Origin: Bog-756 sp963699105 | GTDB taxonomy: Bacteria > Actinomycetota > Acidimicrobiia > Acidimicrobiales > RAAP-2 | Length of the DNA: 64,000 bases | NCBI GenBank assembly: GCA_963699105.1 | Contig: CAVOTI010000004.1 | Span: 310,001 to 374,000 of the forward strand | Direction: 5' to 3' | Shown: one piece after another, positions 43,117-52,678 of the stretch | Numbering within the stretch: position 1 is the first letter of the stretch | How the letters are laid out: every line of letters starts with the position of its first letter | The notes under the pieces: generated by a model | What the model was told of the DNA's origin: nothing | Databases searched by the model: none | The model's input: the letters and a program-made list of their open reading frames with translations, nothing else | Made by a program: the position numbers and the translations under genes

Positions 43117-46100
43117 ATGCCTAGGCCTGGGCGATTAGACGTTCCTGGGATGAGCCTTGCGGGGAGACGCCTCTGGGCGAATTCCAAAATCGCGTTTGCG
43201 GCTGTATTCGTCGTGCTGCTGACATTGTCGTTTGTAGCCGGCAGCTCCTCCCCTGCTGGCGCGGCCACAAAACTGAAGGCAACATCGAAGCCTTCGGCGG
43301 TTGCCGGTACAGAGAACGCCGAAGCGGCCCCGGCTGGCTACGCACCATGCACAGATCCCGGCGCGATATGCATTCCAGGTGGAACAGCGGATATCTCCTT
43401 CAGCGTGAGCGGCCCCGGCTGCGATTTTATTTGGACGGTCGAATGGGGCGATGGCGGAGTGAACGTCTACGACAACGTTTACAACGGCTACACCGTGTCC
43501 CATCATTACTCAAGGCCTGGGATCTACACGGCGGTGACGACCGGTGAAGGGATCCCAGTTGTAGTCGGTGCAGTTTGCACTGTGAACGACAAGGACTTCA
43601 CATATCAGGTTCCGCAAATGACTCAGACGATCACCTTCACATCATCACCACCTTCCAACCCGCTCGTTGGAGATACTTATGTCGTGTCGGCGGTGGGTGG
43701 CGCGTCCGGCAATCCCGTGACTTTCACGACGAGCGGCTGCACGATCTCTGGCAACACCGTGACGTTCACCAAAGCTGGCACCTGCATCATTTACGCCAAC
43801 CAGGTAGGTAATACGTACTATGCCGCCGCCCCGACGGTGGAGCAGGAGATAGACGTCAAGACTCCCGTCCAGATCTCCACTTCTCTAACCGGGGGAGGCC
43901 AGACCGAGGCCAGCATTTCGGTTCCTGCCGGAACTTCAGTCTCCGATTTGGCGACCCTAAGCGGAGCCAACGTGTCTACGGCCAGTGGGAACGTCACCTA
44001 CTCGGTCTTTTCGAACGATACTTGTACCACATCAGCGGGAACCGGTGGCACGGTAAAAGTTACCAATGGTGTGGTGCCAAAGTCGTCGTCAGTCACCCTT
44101 TCCTCATCCGGCACTTACTACTGGCAGGCTTCTTACACAGGCAATTCGCTCAATGCCGCGTCCGAGGGAGCTTGTGGTGCGGAAACCGAGACCGTGACCT
44201 CCTCCACCTCGCTCACCACCTCCCTTTCCGGTGGGGGTGCCTCCGGCTCCACCATCTCGGTGCCGTCGGGAACCGGAGTATCCGACTCGGCCACCCTGTC
44301 CGGGGCCAACGCCTCGACGGCCGGGGGCAGCGTGACCTACACGGTCTACTCGGACGATGCCTGCACCACGGCGGTGGGAAGTGGCGGCACGGTGACCGTC
44401 TCGAGCGGTGCGGTACCCAACTCCAGCACCGTCACCCTGACCACCCCCGGCACGTACTACTGGGAGGCCTCCTACTCGGGGGACACCCGTGATCAGTCAT
44501 CCAAGAGCCTGTGCGGATCCGAGGCCGAGACCGTGACGGCTACGTCCACCTCGCTCACCACCTCCCTTTCCGGTGGGGGTGCCTCCGGCTCCACCATCTC
44601 GGTGCCGTCGGGAACCGGAGTATCCGACTCGGCCACCCTGTCCGGGGCCAACGCCTCGACGGCCGGGGGCAGCGTGACCTACACGGTCTACTCGGACGAT
44701 GCCTGCACCACGGCGGTGGGAAGTGGCGGCACGGTGACCGTCTCGAGCGGTGCGGTACCCAACTCCAGCATCGTCACCCTGACCACCCCCGGCACGTACT
44801 ACTGGGAGGCCTCCTACTGGGGGACACCCGTGATCAGTCATCCAAGAGCCTGTGCGGATCCGAGGCCGAGACCGTGACGGCTACGTCCACCTCGCTCACC
44901 ACCTCCCTTTCCGGTGGGGGTGCCTCCGGCTCCACCATCTCGGTGACACCCGGAACATCGGTATCCGACTCGGCCACCCTGTCCGGGGCCAACGCCTCGA
45001 CGGCCGGGGGCAGCGTGACCTACACGGTCTACTCGGACGATGCCTGCACCACGGCGGTGGGAAGTGGCGGCACGGTGACCGTCTCGAGCGGTGCGGTACC
45101 CAACTCCAGCACCGTCACCCTGACCACCCCCGGCACGTACTACTGGGAGGCCTCCTACTCGGGGGACATCCTCAACGAGCCGTCCGTGAGCCCATGTGGA
45201 TCAGAGACCGAAACGGTGACGACTGCGGTGGCCTCCACCTCGCTGTCCACGTCATTGTCCGCTGGCTCCCAGTCAGGCACCAGCGTTTCGGTTCCGGCCG
45301 GTACAGCGGTGTCTGACTCGGCCATCCTGTCCGGCACCAACGCCTCGACGGCCGGGGGCACCGTGACCTACACCGTCTACTCGGACGATGCCTGCACCAC
45401 GTCGGCGGGAAGCGGCGGCAGAGTAACGGTCAGTGATGGCGTTGTGCCCGGATCCACCGCCGTCACCCTGACCACGCCAGGCACCTACTACTGGCAGGCT
45501 TCCTACTCGGGAGACGGCGTGGACGACCCGTCCACCAGCCCGTGTGGATCAGAGACCGAGACGGTTACTACTGCGACCACGGTGCCAACCTGCGTGCTCA
45601 CCGGCAACATCGCGGGACCCCCGGCCCAGATTCAGGTGACGACCCAGGACACCGGCAGTGGACTGGCCTCGGTGGTGGTGACCTCGTCCACCAATGACAC
45701 AGTCTCGATTCCAGCCTTCACCTCCGGTACCACCAGTCCGGTGATAGTGACCGCCACCAAGAACAATCAGGCAAAAGTCGCGACACTGGCCCTGAAAGTC
45801 ACCAACGTGGATGGCAACAGTGTGAGCTGCGATCCGGCTGATTTCACCGTGACGGATGGGCACGCGCAACTTCAGTCGGGCATTCCCTCTGCTGATCACT
45901 TCGTGACGATCACCAACCGCGGTCTGCGAACCATGTGGATCGGCGTCAACGACCATTCCCTATCGCTCGAATTGCGCCCGTTCGAGACGGTCACGCTGAA
46001 TCTGGGCCTTTACTTCGGGAAGAGCGATGACAATATCTTTGCCGTGGGGGGGCTCGGACCTGGAAGTGCCAACGTACTGGTCTGGAACGGGGTCACCGGC

Positions 46101-46229
46101 GCCCAGACCAACCAGCCTCCGAAGGCTGGCGGCGACCCTGGCGGCAAGTACTATCTCCGTGGAGGACGAACTCTGAGGCACCGGGCGGACCGGGCCTCGA
46201 AACTAGGCAGGGGGATTGACCGTGGTTGA
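43117..46229 (+). pseudogene. Large secreted Ig-like (Big) repeat protein, one frameshift
   Basis: A signal peptide (IAFAAVFVVLLTLSFVAGSS, cut near SPAGA) precedes a PKD-like domain (CDFIWTVEWGDGGVNVYDNV), a Big_5-type domain (VVSAVGGASGNPVTFTTSGC) and five about 114-residue repeats (TSLTTSLSGGGASGSTISV, SATLSGANASTAGGSVTYTV, GTYYWEASYSGD). A loss of one C at about 44818 shifts the frame; comparison with the preceding repeat shows it exactly. The C-terminal domain (FVTITNRGLRTMWIGVNDHS) ends at 46229, overlapping by 8 bases the start of the 44-residue leader peptide, so it is the first gene of the RiPP-like cluster. Role: adhesion or surface display. ATG 43117 is the preferred start. Confidence 0.75.
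44209..45238 (+). repeat. Three near-identical tandem repeats of about 342 bp
   Basis: Units start at 44209, 44551 and 44892 (period 342, 341 after a one-base loss, and 347 to the next divergent unit at 45239). Units one and two are almost identical at nucleotide level and unit three nearly so, which shows recent tandem duplication or gene conversion within the surface protein gene. Confidence 0.8.
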
Positions 46230-46356
46230 AAGAGAGCCAGATACGAGCAGTGTCGAAGAGGAACCCGGCATCTTCGTAGCCAGCAAGCGACCGTACGAGC
46301 GGCCAGTGCTGGAGAAGCTGGGTCTGCTCCGTTCGCTAACCAAGTTCACCTTTTAG
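46222..46356 (+). CDS. 44-residue lasso-type leader peptide without a normal core
   Basis: GTG 46222 follows a ribosome site (CAGGGGG, 7 bases away). The C-terminal half contains YERPVLEKLGLLRSLT, which fits the lasso leader motif YxxPxLxxxGxxxxLT recognised by PqqD-like B1 proteins. In lasso precursors a core of 15 or more residues follows the Thr. Here only KFTF follows before the TAG, so this is a leader-only or very short-core peptide. It overlaps the stop of the upstream surface protein and precedes the nucleotidyltransferase, PqqD, B2 and HprK genes. It is probably a substrate or recognition peptide of those enzymes. Confidence 0.65.
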   Translation: MVEREPDTSSVEEEPGIFVASKRPYERPVLEKLGLLRSLTKFTF

Positions 46357-46409
46357 TCGCCAGTCAGTCACCTGACCCTTCGCCACTGCCGCTTGCCCTC
46401 TCGGCCGGG

Positions 46410-47600
46410 GTGACACTACGAATGGGTTCGGCCAACGCCAATGCGACAATGGCCGAGCGCTTGGGCACTGCGCTCGTCGAACTGCTCCGTGACCCCCAAG
46501 ATCGGCGCATATCTGCCGCCGAGTTGGTGAGCGATCTTCCACACCGGCAGTTGGCGTCACTGGCTCGACACCATCGGATTGGTGGATGGGTGTACAAGAC
46601 CCTCCGTTCAGTGGACATTGACAGCGGAGCCATGGAAAGCCTACAGACGGCATACCTCGTTGCCGCCGTATCGCACCAGCAGTGTCTGGCCCAGCTCGGT
46701 GAACTATCAGAGCTGTTGTCCGAATTGGACGAACCGTGGGTAGTGGTAAAGGGGCCAGTGCTCACCGAACGTTCATACGGTGATCCGGGTCTGCGGTACT
46801 ACGGAGATGTCGATGTCGTGGTGTCACCAAGTGGCTACGCCGGTGCGCTGGCGCTTATGGAGGCAGCTGGCGGGCACATCCCAGATCTCAACTGGCCACT
46901 GATCACCAAACAGGGCAAAGCGGAGCTTCCCATCTCGTTCCCGCTGGGGGTGGAAGTCGATCTGCACTGGCAGCTTCTCGTTTCCCGACGAGCACGCACC
47001 CGCTTCCGTTTTCCGATTCATGAGGTGCTCGACCGAAGGCGGTCGCTCAACGTTGGAGGGACAGTGGTCGACGCCCTCGATCCCGTCGACGAAGTGCTGC
47101 ATCTCAGTGTGCACGGATCGCTGTCCGGCGGGCACTATCTCCTGTGGCTCAAGGACATCGAGCGAACGGTGACGAGAGAGCATCCGGACTGGGATGTCCT
47201 AGTGGATCGGGCCCGTCGTTGGCACCTCGACCTGGTGTCCGCCCTCCAGCTCGAGCGGGCGAGGTCTTTGCTCGGAGCTCCGGTTCCCGCATCTGTCGTG
47301 CAGGATCTGGCCCGAGATCGCATGTGGTTTCGCTGGTGGTGCCGAGGCGAGGAGCGCGAGGGCAACGCCCGATGGGGCCGAATGACCGACACGGGGCGGA
47401 CCATTGTCCGGGCCACCTCTGGAGACACCCGGACGAGCGCGCTCCAACTCGGGATCGATGCCTGCTCAGAGATTGCCCTGCCCGCATGTCGACGCCAGCT
47501 GCCACGATGGCAGCGCCACCATTTGGCCAAGCGCTACCAGCCGGTCGGCTCGGAGGTCGACCGGCAACGGTACCTCGATCTGGTCGCGATATCCCGATGA
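46410..47600 (+). CDS. Nucleotidyltransferase-family protein (NTP_transf_5) of RiPP-like cluster
   Basis: A 396-residue protein. The nucleotidyltransferase signature is EPWVVVKGPVLTERSYGDPG followed by LRYYGDVDVVV (metal-binding Asp-x-Asp, about residues 137-139) and VEVDLHWQLLV with the third acidic residue. A C-terminal helical domain (DEVLHLSVHGSLSGGHYLLW, LKDIERTVTREHPDWDVLVD) completes the fold. PF14907 members accompany lasso clusters with HprK-like kinases and may modify the peptide with a nucleotide or phosphate group. The start at GTG 46410 is uncertain, as ATG codons at 46422 and 46449 also fit. Confidence 0.75.
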   Translation: MTLRMGSANANATMAERLGTALVELLRDPQDRRISAAELVSDLPHRQLASLARHHRIGGWVYKTLRSVDIDSGAMESLQTAYLVAAVSHQQCLAQLGELSELLSELDEPWVVVKGPVLTERSYGDPGLRYYGDVDVVVSPSGYAGALALMEAAGGHIPDLNWPLITKQGKAELPISFPLGVEVDLHWQLLVSRRARTRFRFPIHEVLDRRRSLNVGGTVVDALDPVDEVLHLSVHGSLSGGHYLLWLKDIERTVTREHPDWDVLVDRARRWHLDLVSALQLERARSLLGAPVPASVVQDLARDRMWFRWWCRGEEREGNARWGRMTDTGRTIVRATSGDTRTSALQLGIDACSEIALPACRRQLPRWQRHHLAKRYQPVGSEVDRQRYLDLVAISR

Positions 47601-47707
47601 TCGGTTCGGCCCAGGTTGATGGGCGTCGTTACGGTGTTCACGGGCCGGTGCCCCGTGGAATGGCGATGATACGATCTGCCGAATCGACGGAATGGGCAGG
47701 TGAGAGG

Positions 47708-47827
47708 GTGCGAAAGAGAACCTACAGGGTGCCCGAGAATGAGGAGGTTGAAGTACCCGTGTGGTGGCAGTGTTCGGCCTGGCCATCGACGTGTGTCGCT
47801 ACCGATCCCATCGTGGCCCTCTCGTAA
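47708..47827 (+). CDS. Possible second precursor peptide, Trp/Cys-rich
   Basis: GTG 47708 has AGGTGAGAG just upstream; ATG 47660 in the same frame would add 16 residues. The product reads VRKRTYRVPENEEVEVPVW, then WQCSAWPSTCVATDPIVALS. A YxxP element followed by an acidic stretch and a short Trp- and Cys-rich tail is precursor-like. The gene ends 2 bases before the PqqD gene. It fills an otherwise empty 220-base gap in a tightly packed cluster. Whether it is translated is unknown. Confidence 0.35.
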   Translation: MRKRTYRVPENEEVEVPVWWQCSAWPSTCVATDPIVALS

Positions 47828-47829
47828 TA

Positions 47830-48117
47830 ATGGCTCAAACGGTGACTGACGAGTCGAGCATATTTGCCAGACGAGACCGGGTCATGATGCAACAGGTCGA
47901 GGGAAACACCGTGCTCCTCGACATCGACAGCGGTGAGTACTTCTCCCTGAACGAAGTCGGCGGTCGGATGTGGGCACTCTGTGACGGGTCGCGGTCGGTG
48001 TCCTCGATTGCCGAGGTGATCAGCGCAGAGTTCGAAGTAGATCAATCTGACGCGTTTGTCGACGCCTGCGAACTGCTGCAGAGCCTGGCTGGAGCTGGCC
48101 TTGTCGTCGAGCCCTAG
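47830..48117 (+). CDS. PqqD-family RiPP recognition element (lasso B1-like)
   Basis: A 95-residue protein from ATG 47830. RRDRVMMQQVEGNTVLLDID, SGEYFSLNEVGGRMWALCDG, SVSSIAEVISAEFEVDQSDA and LLQSLAGAGLVVEP match the PqqD/RRE winged-helix fold from strand 1 to helix 3. In lasso pathways this protein binds the YxxPxLxxxGxxxxLT leader and hands it to the B2 peptidase. The downstream B2 frame overlaps its end. The weak ribosome site suggests coupling to the preceding small frame. Confidence 0.85.
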   Translation: MAQTVTDESSIFARRDRVMMQQVEGNTVLLDIDSGEYFSLNEVGGRMWALCDGSRSVSSIAEVISAEFEVDQSDAFVDACELLQSLAGAGLVVEP

Positions 48118-48598
48118 CTCCGCGCTCCTCCGGACGCCACCGCCGCCGCTCCTCGCCCGTTTGACCGCGGTGGCCGTGTCCGTGCCGATTTTGATGCGAT
48201 CGGACCTGCCACAGCTCCAAAGACGACTCGAGCCCGCTCGGTCCATAGCGCCGGCGGGTGACCTGAACCATTCGATCGTCACCCAGTACGGGAGGTGGGT
48301 GGACGGCATCGTCCGCCGCGGTCGGCCTCTGGTCCGACCCAGCTGCCTGACCCGGGGCGTCACTCTCTACTACGGACTCCGCCGGGCTGGTGTGGATGTC
48401 GCACTGTGCTTCGGCATGGGAAAGGTAGGTGGCAGCCTGGAAGGTCACTGCTGGCTTGAGCTCGACGATGAGCCGGTACTCGAACCGAGGGCTCCTCGCA
48501 GTGCCTTCTCCGAGGTGGCTCGTATCTCCCGAGTGGGAGTGACCGACGGCGCCGTGTTGCCTGAGCGGATGGTCGAATGGGCACCGCTTACGCCCTAG
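48056..48598 (+). CDS. Lasso B2-like transglutaminase-fold leader peptidase
   Basis: Up to 180 residues; the true start is probably inside or just after the PqqD end (TTG 48098 is possible). The catalytic triad of the B2 family is visible: Cys in RPSCLTRGVTLYYGLRRAG, His in GGSLEGHCWLELDDEPVLE and Asp in the same segment. B2 enzymes cut the leader from lasso precursors. It overlaps PqqD at one end and HprK-like at the other (22 bases), so the three are translationally coupled. The expected partner C protein (asparagine-synthetase-like cyclase) is absent from the window. Confidence 0.8.
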   Translation: MSTPANCCRAWLELALSSSPSSALLRTPPPPLLARLTAVAVSVPILMRSDLPQLQRRLEPARSIAPAGDLNHSIVTQYGRWVDGIVRRGRPLVRPSCLTRGVTLYYGLRRAGVDVALCFGMGKVGGSLEGHCWLELDDEPVLEPRAPRSAFSEVARISRVGVTDGAVLPERMVEWAPLTP

Positions 48599-49551
48599 CC
48601 GGGCTGTCGATCGAGGTCACCTCCGACGATCCGGTGGCGACGCACCTTCTCGAGAATCGCCTGAGGTCCCTCCGACCGGCTCCTCCCAGGCCGGCCGACA
48701 TCACGATCGAGATCACCGGTCCCGATTCGACGACGGACGAGATGGCCAGTCGAGGGCCGGGGAGGGTCATCTACGACGCGGCCGGTCAGTCGATCGAGTA
48801 CTTCGAGCAGATCGACCAGCTCCATGCCGTGTCCCGTGGTTGCGTTGTCCTGACGTGCGATCCCTGTCGCGGTCGCATCCGGATCGCAACGGGCCGATCA
48901 ACTCGTGGCGACCGACTGGCATCCCTCCGACTATTCGTGACCGTAAGCTTGCACGAGACCCTAAAGCGCTTCGGCCGGTTCCCGATGCACGCAGCTGGCC
49001 TGTCAGTCGGCGACAGTGGTGTGTTGGTACCCGGGAGGAGTGGAGCAGGAAAGTCGACGCTGAGTGTCGCTCTCGTTCGCGCCGGACTCGAATTCCTGTC
49101 GGACGACACCGTTTTTCTTACTCACGGCCAGAAAGGGATCGTAGCCTGGGGATTACCGGACGAGGTCGACGTATCCGAGGAGACCGTCTCGATGTTCGCT
49201 GAGCTCCACCATCTGGCCCAAGTACCAGTTCCTGTCGGAAGAGAGAAGCACTCCTTTCGGATAGAGGATCTGTTTAACATTTCCACGACGGACCGGTGCC
49301 GCCCAGCCGCCCTCGTGTTCCCCCGGGTTGAGGAGGGCCCGAGTCCGCTCCTCGAGGCGCTCTCCCCGGCCGAAGTACTCGTCGAGCTAATGCCGAATGT
49401 GTTGGCGACCGAACCAGAAGCGACGCAGGCTCACCTTGACATCCTGGGCAAACTGGCCAGAACAGTGCGCGGCTATGCGCTCCGCCCGGGCCTCGATGTT
49501 GACGCCGCGGCCGCCTCCGTGGCCTCATTGATTAGCAATCCCACTCAGTGA
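48577..49551 (+). CDS. HprK-like kinase of RiPP cluster
   Basis: A 324-residue protein. FGRFPMHAAGLSVGDSGVLV leads into the P-loop PGRSGAGKSTLSVALVRAG (about residues 152-170), with GLEFLSDDTVFLTHGQKGIV after it, the pattern of HPr-kinase/PEPCK-like enzymes found in paeninodin-type lasso clusters. In those clusters the kinase phosphorylates the C-terminal residue of the precursor before maturation. Here the leader peptide ends in Thr-Phe, so a hydroxyl acceptor (Thr or Ser) is available. It is the last gene of the run, overlapping B2. Confidence 0.8.
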   Translation: MGTAYALAGLSIEVTSDDPVATHLLENRLRSLRPAPPRPADITIEITGPDSTTDEMASRGPGRVIYDAAGQSIEYFEQIDQLHAVSRGCVVLTCDPCRGRIRIATGRSTRGDRLASLRLFVTVSLHETLKRFGRFPMHAAGLSVGDSGVLVPGRSGAGKSTLSVALVRAGLEFLSDDTVFLTHGQKGIVAWGLPDEVDVSEETVSMFAELHHLAQVPVPVGREKHSFRIEDLFNISTTDRCRPAALVFPRVEEGPSPLLEALSPAEVLVELMPNVLATEPEATQAHLDILGKLARTVRGYALRPGLDVDAAAASVASLISNPTQ

Positions 49552-49639
49552 GTGGGTTCAGACGGGGCTCCTACAGGTACGATTTTGGGTCTGAATCGAA
49601 ATCGAAATCTCTTAACCTATTCAGACCTACCTTCAGCTT

Positions 49640-51310
49640 CTAACTACAATATTGAATACTGACGACGGCGCTGAGATTCAGATTTGCTCTGGTGTCAGCA
49701 AAATTAAACACCACGCCACATGGATTCGGCCCGTCCGGAGGATTCATTATGGTAAATGCAGCACTTGGGCCTACGGCACTCGCAGGCGATATCGTATCGC
49801 CCCCATTCTGTGAGCAACATGCACTTATCGTGAAGGGCGCTGTCTCACCAGGTTCCGTTACTGTGACGCTGATTGCGCCAACTGGACATGTCGTATCAAC
49901 GCACGCCACTCCAGGGGGGCTGTTGGCAGTCCCACAAGAAGACCCTATTCCACTGGCAGCGATGCAGATATTAGAACATGACAGGGTCCAAATGTAATCA
50001 GTGTCGTTAGGTGCTTGGCCTGATGTATTCAATGGGTTCTGATTTCCGTCGAGGTTATCGTTCTTGCCCTCGGTCGTCGCCTCACTTATGGCTTTGTTCT
50101 TCTGGACTGTCAACGTCAGATTCCCGGTTGCATCCGCAGGTGTAGAAACGTCAAACGTCAGTTGAGTGCCGTCGTCACTCCAATCGCCGCTCCCAGGAGT
50201 GACTTCCGCACCACAGCCGGATACCTTCACCGCTTTGTCAGGGTCCATTGACGTATCCATTTGGGTATCGAAATCCACTTCTACGGGTGTCGTGGTGTTC
50301 GATTCGGATCCGCCGTCGGACTTCAGTAGGCGGTCTCGCCGCTCTAGTGAGGAGCCTGGCTGCGTGACGTTCGCCGAAGCGCTACCTCCCCCTATACCGG
50401 AACCAGCCGATGGGGATACGTTGGTGACTGCAGGAGACAACGTGACAGGTACGTTGCTCGGCGCAGGGATAAAGGTCGAACCGTATCCCGACGCTCCCGT
50501 TGTCGTCCGCTGAGCGAGGCCGTTCTCGCCCGACAAATCCTGGAACAAAACGTTCAAGTCGGACTGGATGACGTCGGCACCGATGCATGCGTTGTATCCA
50601 AAGTACGATTCGGCTGTGAAGTCATTGGCTAGGCCGGAGGTATCGCAGCCTGCTTGGATGACGATTCCCATCGTGTGTTGGGTAAAGACTTTTTGGAGTG
50701 CACTAGGAGACAGTTGTAGCACCCAACGCCAGACGTTGGTATTCCCTTCTTAGTAAACGTTCGCCACAACTTCGACCGTCCCTGCACCGTACACACTGTT
50801 GTAATCGTTCGCAGCATTGTCGGCAAGTTTCCATGCTGGATCTAATCCTTGTCCCGTAAATGGTTGACACGTAGCGACCACTGAGATCGGATTAAAGTTG
50901 ACCGGGTACTTGCATTTTCCATAGACCTCCAAGTCAACTCCGCCGTGAGAATCGATTATGAGGATGCCTGCTTGATTTAGATTGAATAGGTTGAAGATCG
51001 TGGCGTTGCCGACGCCGTTGGCCGAATCGTTGTACTCCTTGACCTTATAGTGCTCCTGTTGAAGCATCCCTTTAATGCTGTCAAAGGTACTCACATCGGT
51101 GGAGTTCTGGGCAAAGGTGTTGAAAAGATAAGCGTTGTCGTTGGGAGGTGCCATGGCGGCTGTGCCCTGCGCCTGGGCATCACGAGCCGCGACGGGGATT
51201 ACGGCACCTACCCCGATGATGGACATGAGCACTGCTCCCGCAGCACATAACTTCAGCGGCCCTTCGAACCACCGTACGTGCAGTAGTGGCCGACTGTTCG
51301 TCTCGTGCAT
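49640..51310 (-). pseudogene. Secreted caspase-like (clan CD) protein with in-frame stop
   Basis: ATG 51310 follows GGAGGG. A signal peptide (LCAAGAVLMSIIGVGAVIPV) precedes a domain with the His-Gly motif in AGILIIDSHGGVDLEVYG (about residue 120) and the Cys candidate in MGIVIQAGCDTSGLANDF, then SYFGYNACIGADVIQSDLN. Strand-HG...strand-C order is typical of clan CD peptidases (caspase, gingipain, C11). A TAA at 50750-50752 interrupts one continuous frame between these motifs. A Big-like domain (VKVSGCGAEVTPGSGDWSDD) and a Cys-rich tail follow. The stop may be a mutation or a base error. The peptidase assignment is from pattern only. Confidence 0.45.
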
Positions 51311-51739
51311 TCCGCCCTCCAATCGAGCACCCCGCAATTCTGCTCAAGATACTGGCGTACTCGATTCAGTACTGAGCCGTCAAACGAGTTGGGAGGATTC
51401 GGGTCTTGATTCGGTCGCCAGGGCGTGATTAGGAGAATCTCAACGTCGATCAGTCCGAACGCAGCCCTCAGGTACCAACACGCCACCTCCACACGGAGTC
51501 ATGAGATCGCCGCTCGGCTTGGGGCCATGATGCCCGACTTCATGGCGTAAGAGCAGGGGGGCACGTCTCTTGAGTGCTCCGGCAGACGGCCTGATGGGAC
51601 CCCAGTCGACTGGGACTTTCTCTCAGCTTCGTACTCTGAGGACAACACCCCGTCAAGCCAACCATGGAGACGACCTGCCGGGTCCCAACGTACTGGGGTG
51701 ATCACCTAGTTATCGTGTAGCGCGGGTCTCAATTGCCGC
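51311..51739. other. Intergenic with hairpin copy
   Basis: No supported gene. The 79-residue minus-strand frame overlapping the secreted protein start lacks context. It contains the hairpin 51622-51640. Confidence 0.4.
51622..51640. repeat. Hairpin CTCAGC-TTCGTAC-TCTGAG
   Basis: A family member with one stem mismatch (G to T at the inner right arm) and GAC after it. Confidence 0.55.
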
Positions 51740-52678
51740 TCAAGTGTCGCACTCCGATGCATGACTGACCGCCAGGACTTGTGCAGCGGAGGGGTCGGTT
51801 CCACTGCGCAAGACCCAGGTGCAGCCAAGGCAGGCGCCCCAGTAGATCCGGGGAAGGTGCACCACGAATGGTGGGTGCGCGATCGGCCAGGTTGATGGAT
51901 TGTCTCCGAACTCCGTTATCCAGTCAGCCCGTCCCTTCTCACGGGTCTCCCAGCATGTCCTTGCTACGTCAACCGCCGTCGTGGCGTACTTCCAAACGGC
52001 GAACGCCGATTCGGGTTGCTCGTGGCGGGGAAACATCTGCCGGTAGTAGTCGGCCCAGGGTTCGTCGCTGGGATGGAAGCCCCGTCGAGGAGCGGGCTCG
52101 TCGACTGTCACCAGATCACCGGGGACCTGCTCACTCGCCGGAGTGCCGCCGCGCCTCGGCGATGGGAACAACCTCAGCAGCAACCGATCGCCTTCTCCGA
52201 TTCCGTAGACATCGCGGAATGTCCGCACAGCCTGGTCGGCCACGCCCATCACATCGGGACTGGTGGTCGCTTCGACCCGCCGCCAGTTCGGTGTCGATGG
52301 GAGGTTCGGGGGACTCCAGCCCAGCTGCTCAAGCAAACGCCTCTCATCCGCGTCCTGGCGCTCACTCGGCAACGTCGCCGTACCGCTCCCCGCCTCGGCG
52401 ACGACGGAGCCGTCCTCAAATGCCATCACCTGCCAGTAGCGGAAGGGCCGGGCGGCATCCTCCACGATCAAGATCCACCGCCCGGGCCGGCTACATAACC
52501 GCTCGAGCAGGTTAGGCAAGCCGACGACGAACGAGCCGAGGGAGACACCCCATTCATTGGGTTGCACCTTGGCGCCTGCCGCCTGAGACGGCGAGAGCGC
52601 GGCCTCCCGAGACTCCTCGAGTATCGCTTCGGCTTCAATCAACCACTGGTCCAGGGTTGCGATTGTCTTCGAAGTCAT
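51740..52678 (-). CDS. TY-Chap-like domain protein
   Basis: A 312-residue soluble protein. Residues about 45-135 (SFVVGLPNLLERLCSRPGRW, YWQVMAFEDGSVVAEAGSGT, RRLLEQLGWSPPNLPSTPNW) resemble the TY-Chap/YbjN-like domain of actinobacteria, with its 'GW-PP-NW' signature, followed by AVRTFRDVYGIGEGDRLLLR. The C-terminal third (PFVVHLPRIYWGACLGCTWV) contains a Cys pair and is unrecognised. The start overlaps the stop of a 78-codon gene (ATGA), itself overlapping the N-formylglutamate amidohydrolase gene, so the three form an operon. A chaperone or secretion-related role is only a family-based guess. Confidence 0.5.
   Translation of the reverse strand: MTSKTIATLDQWLIEAEAILEESREAALSPSQAAGAKVQPNEWGVSLGSFVVGLPNLLERLCSRPGRWILIVEDAARPFRYWQVMAFEDGSVVAEAGSGTATLPSERQDADERRLLEQLGWSPPNLPSTPNWRRVEATTSPDVMGVADQAVRTFRDVYGIGEGDRLLLRLFPSPRRGGTPASEQVPGDLVTVDEPAPRRGFHPSDEPWADYYRQMFPRHEQPESAFAVWKYATTAVDVARTCWETREKGRADWITEFGDNPSTWPIAHPPFVVHLPRIYWGACLGCTWVLRSGTDPSAAQVLAVSHASECDT

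Noticed and set aside
47144..47659. Plus-strand frame overlapping the nucleotidyltransferase gene
   Set aside because: A shadow of the nucleotidyltransferase gene; only its last 40-55 codons, beyond that gene, are considered as a possible peptide.
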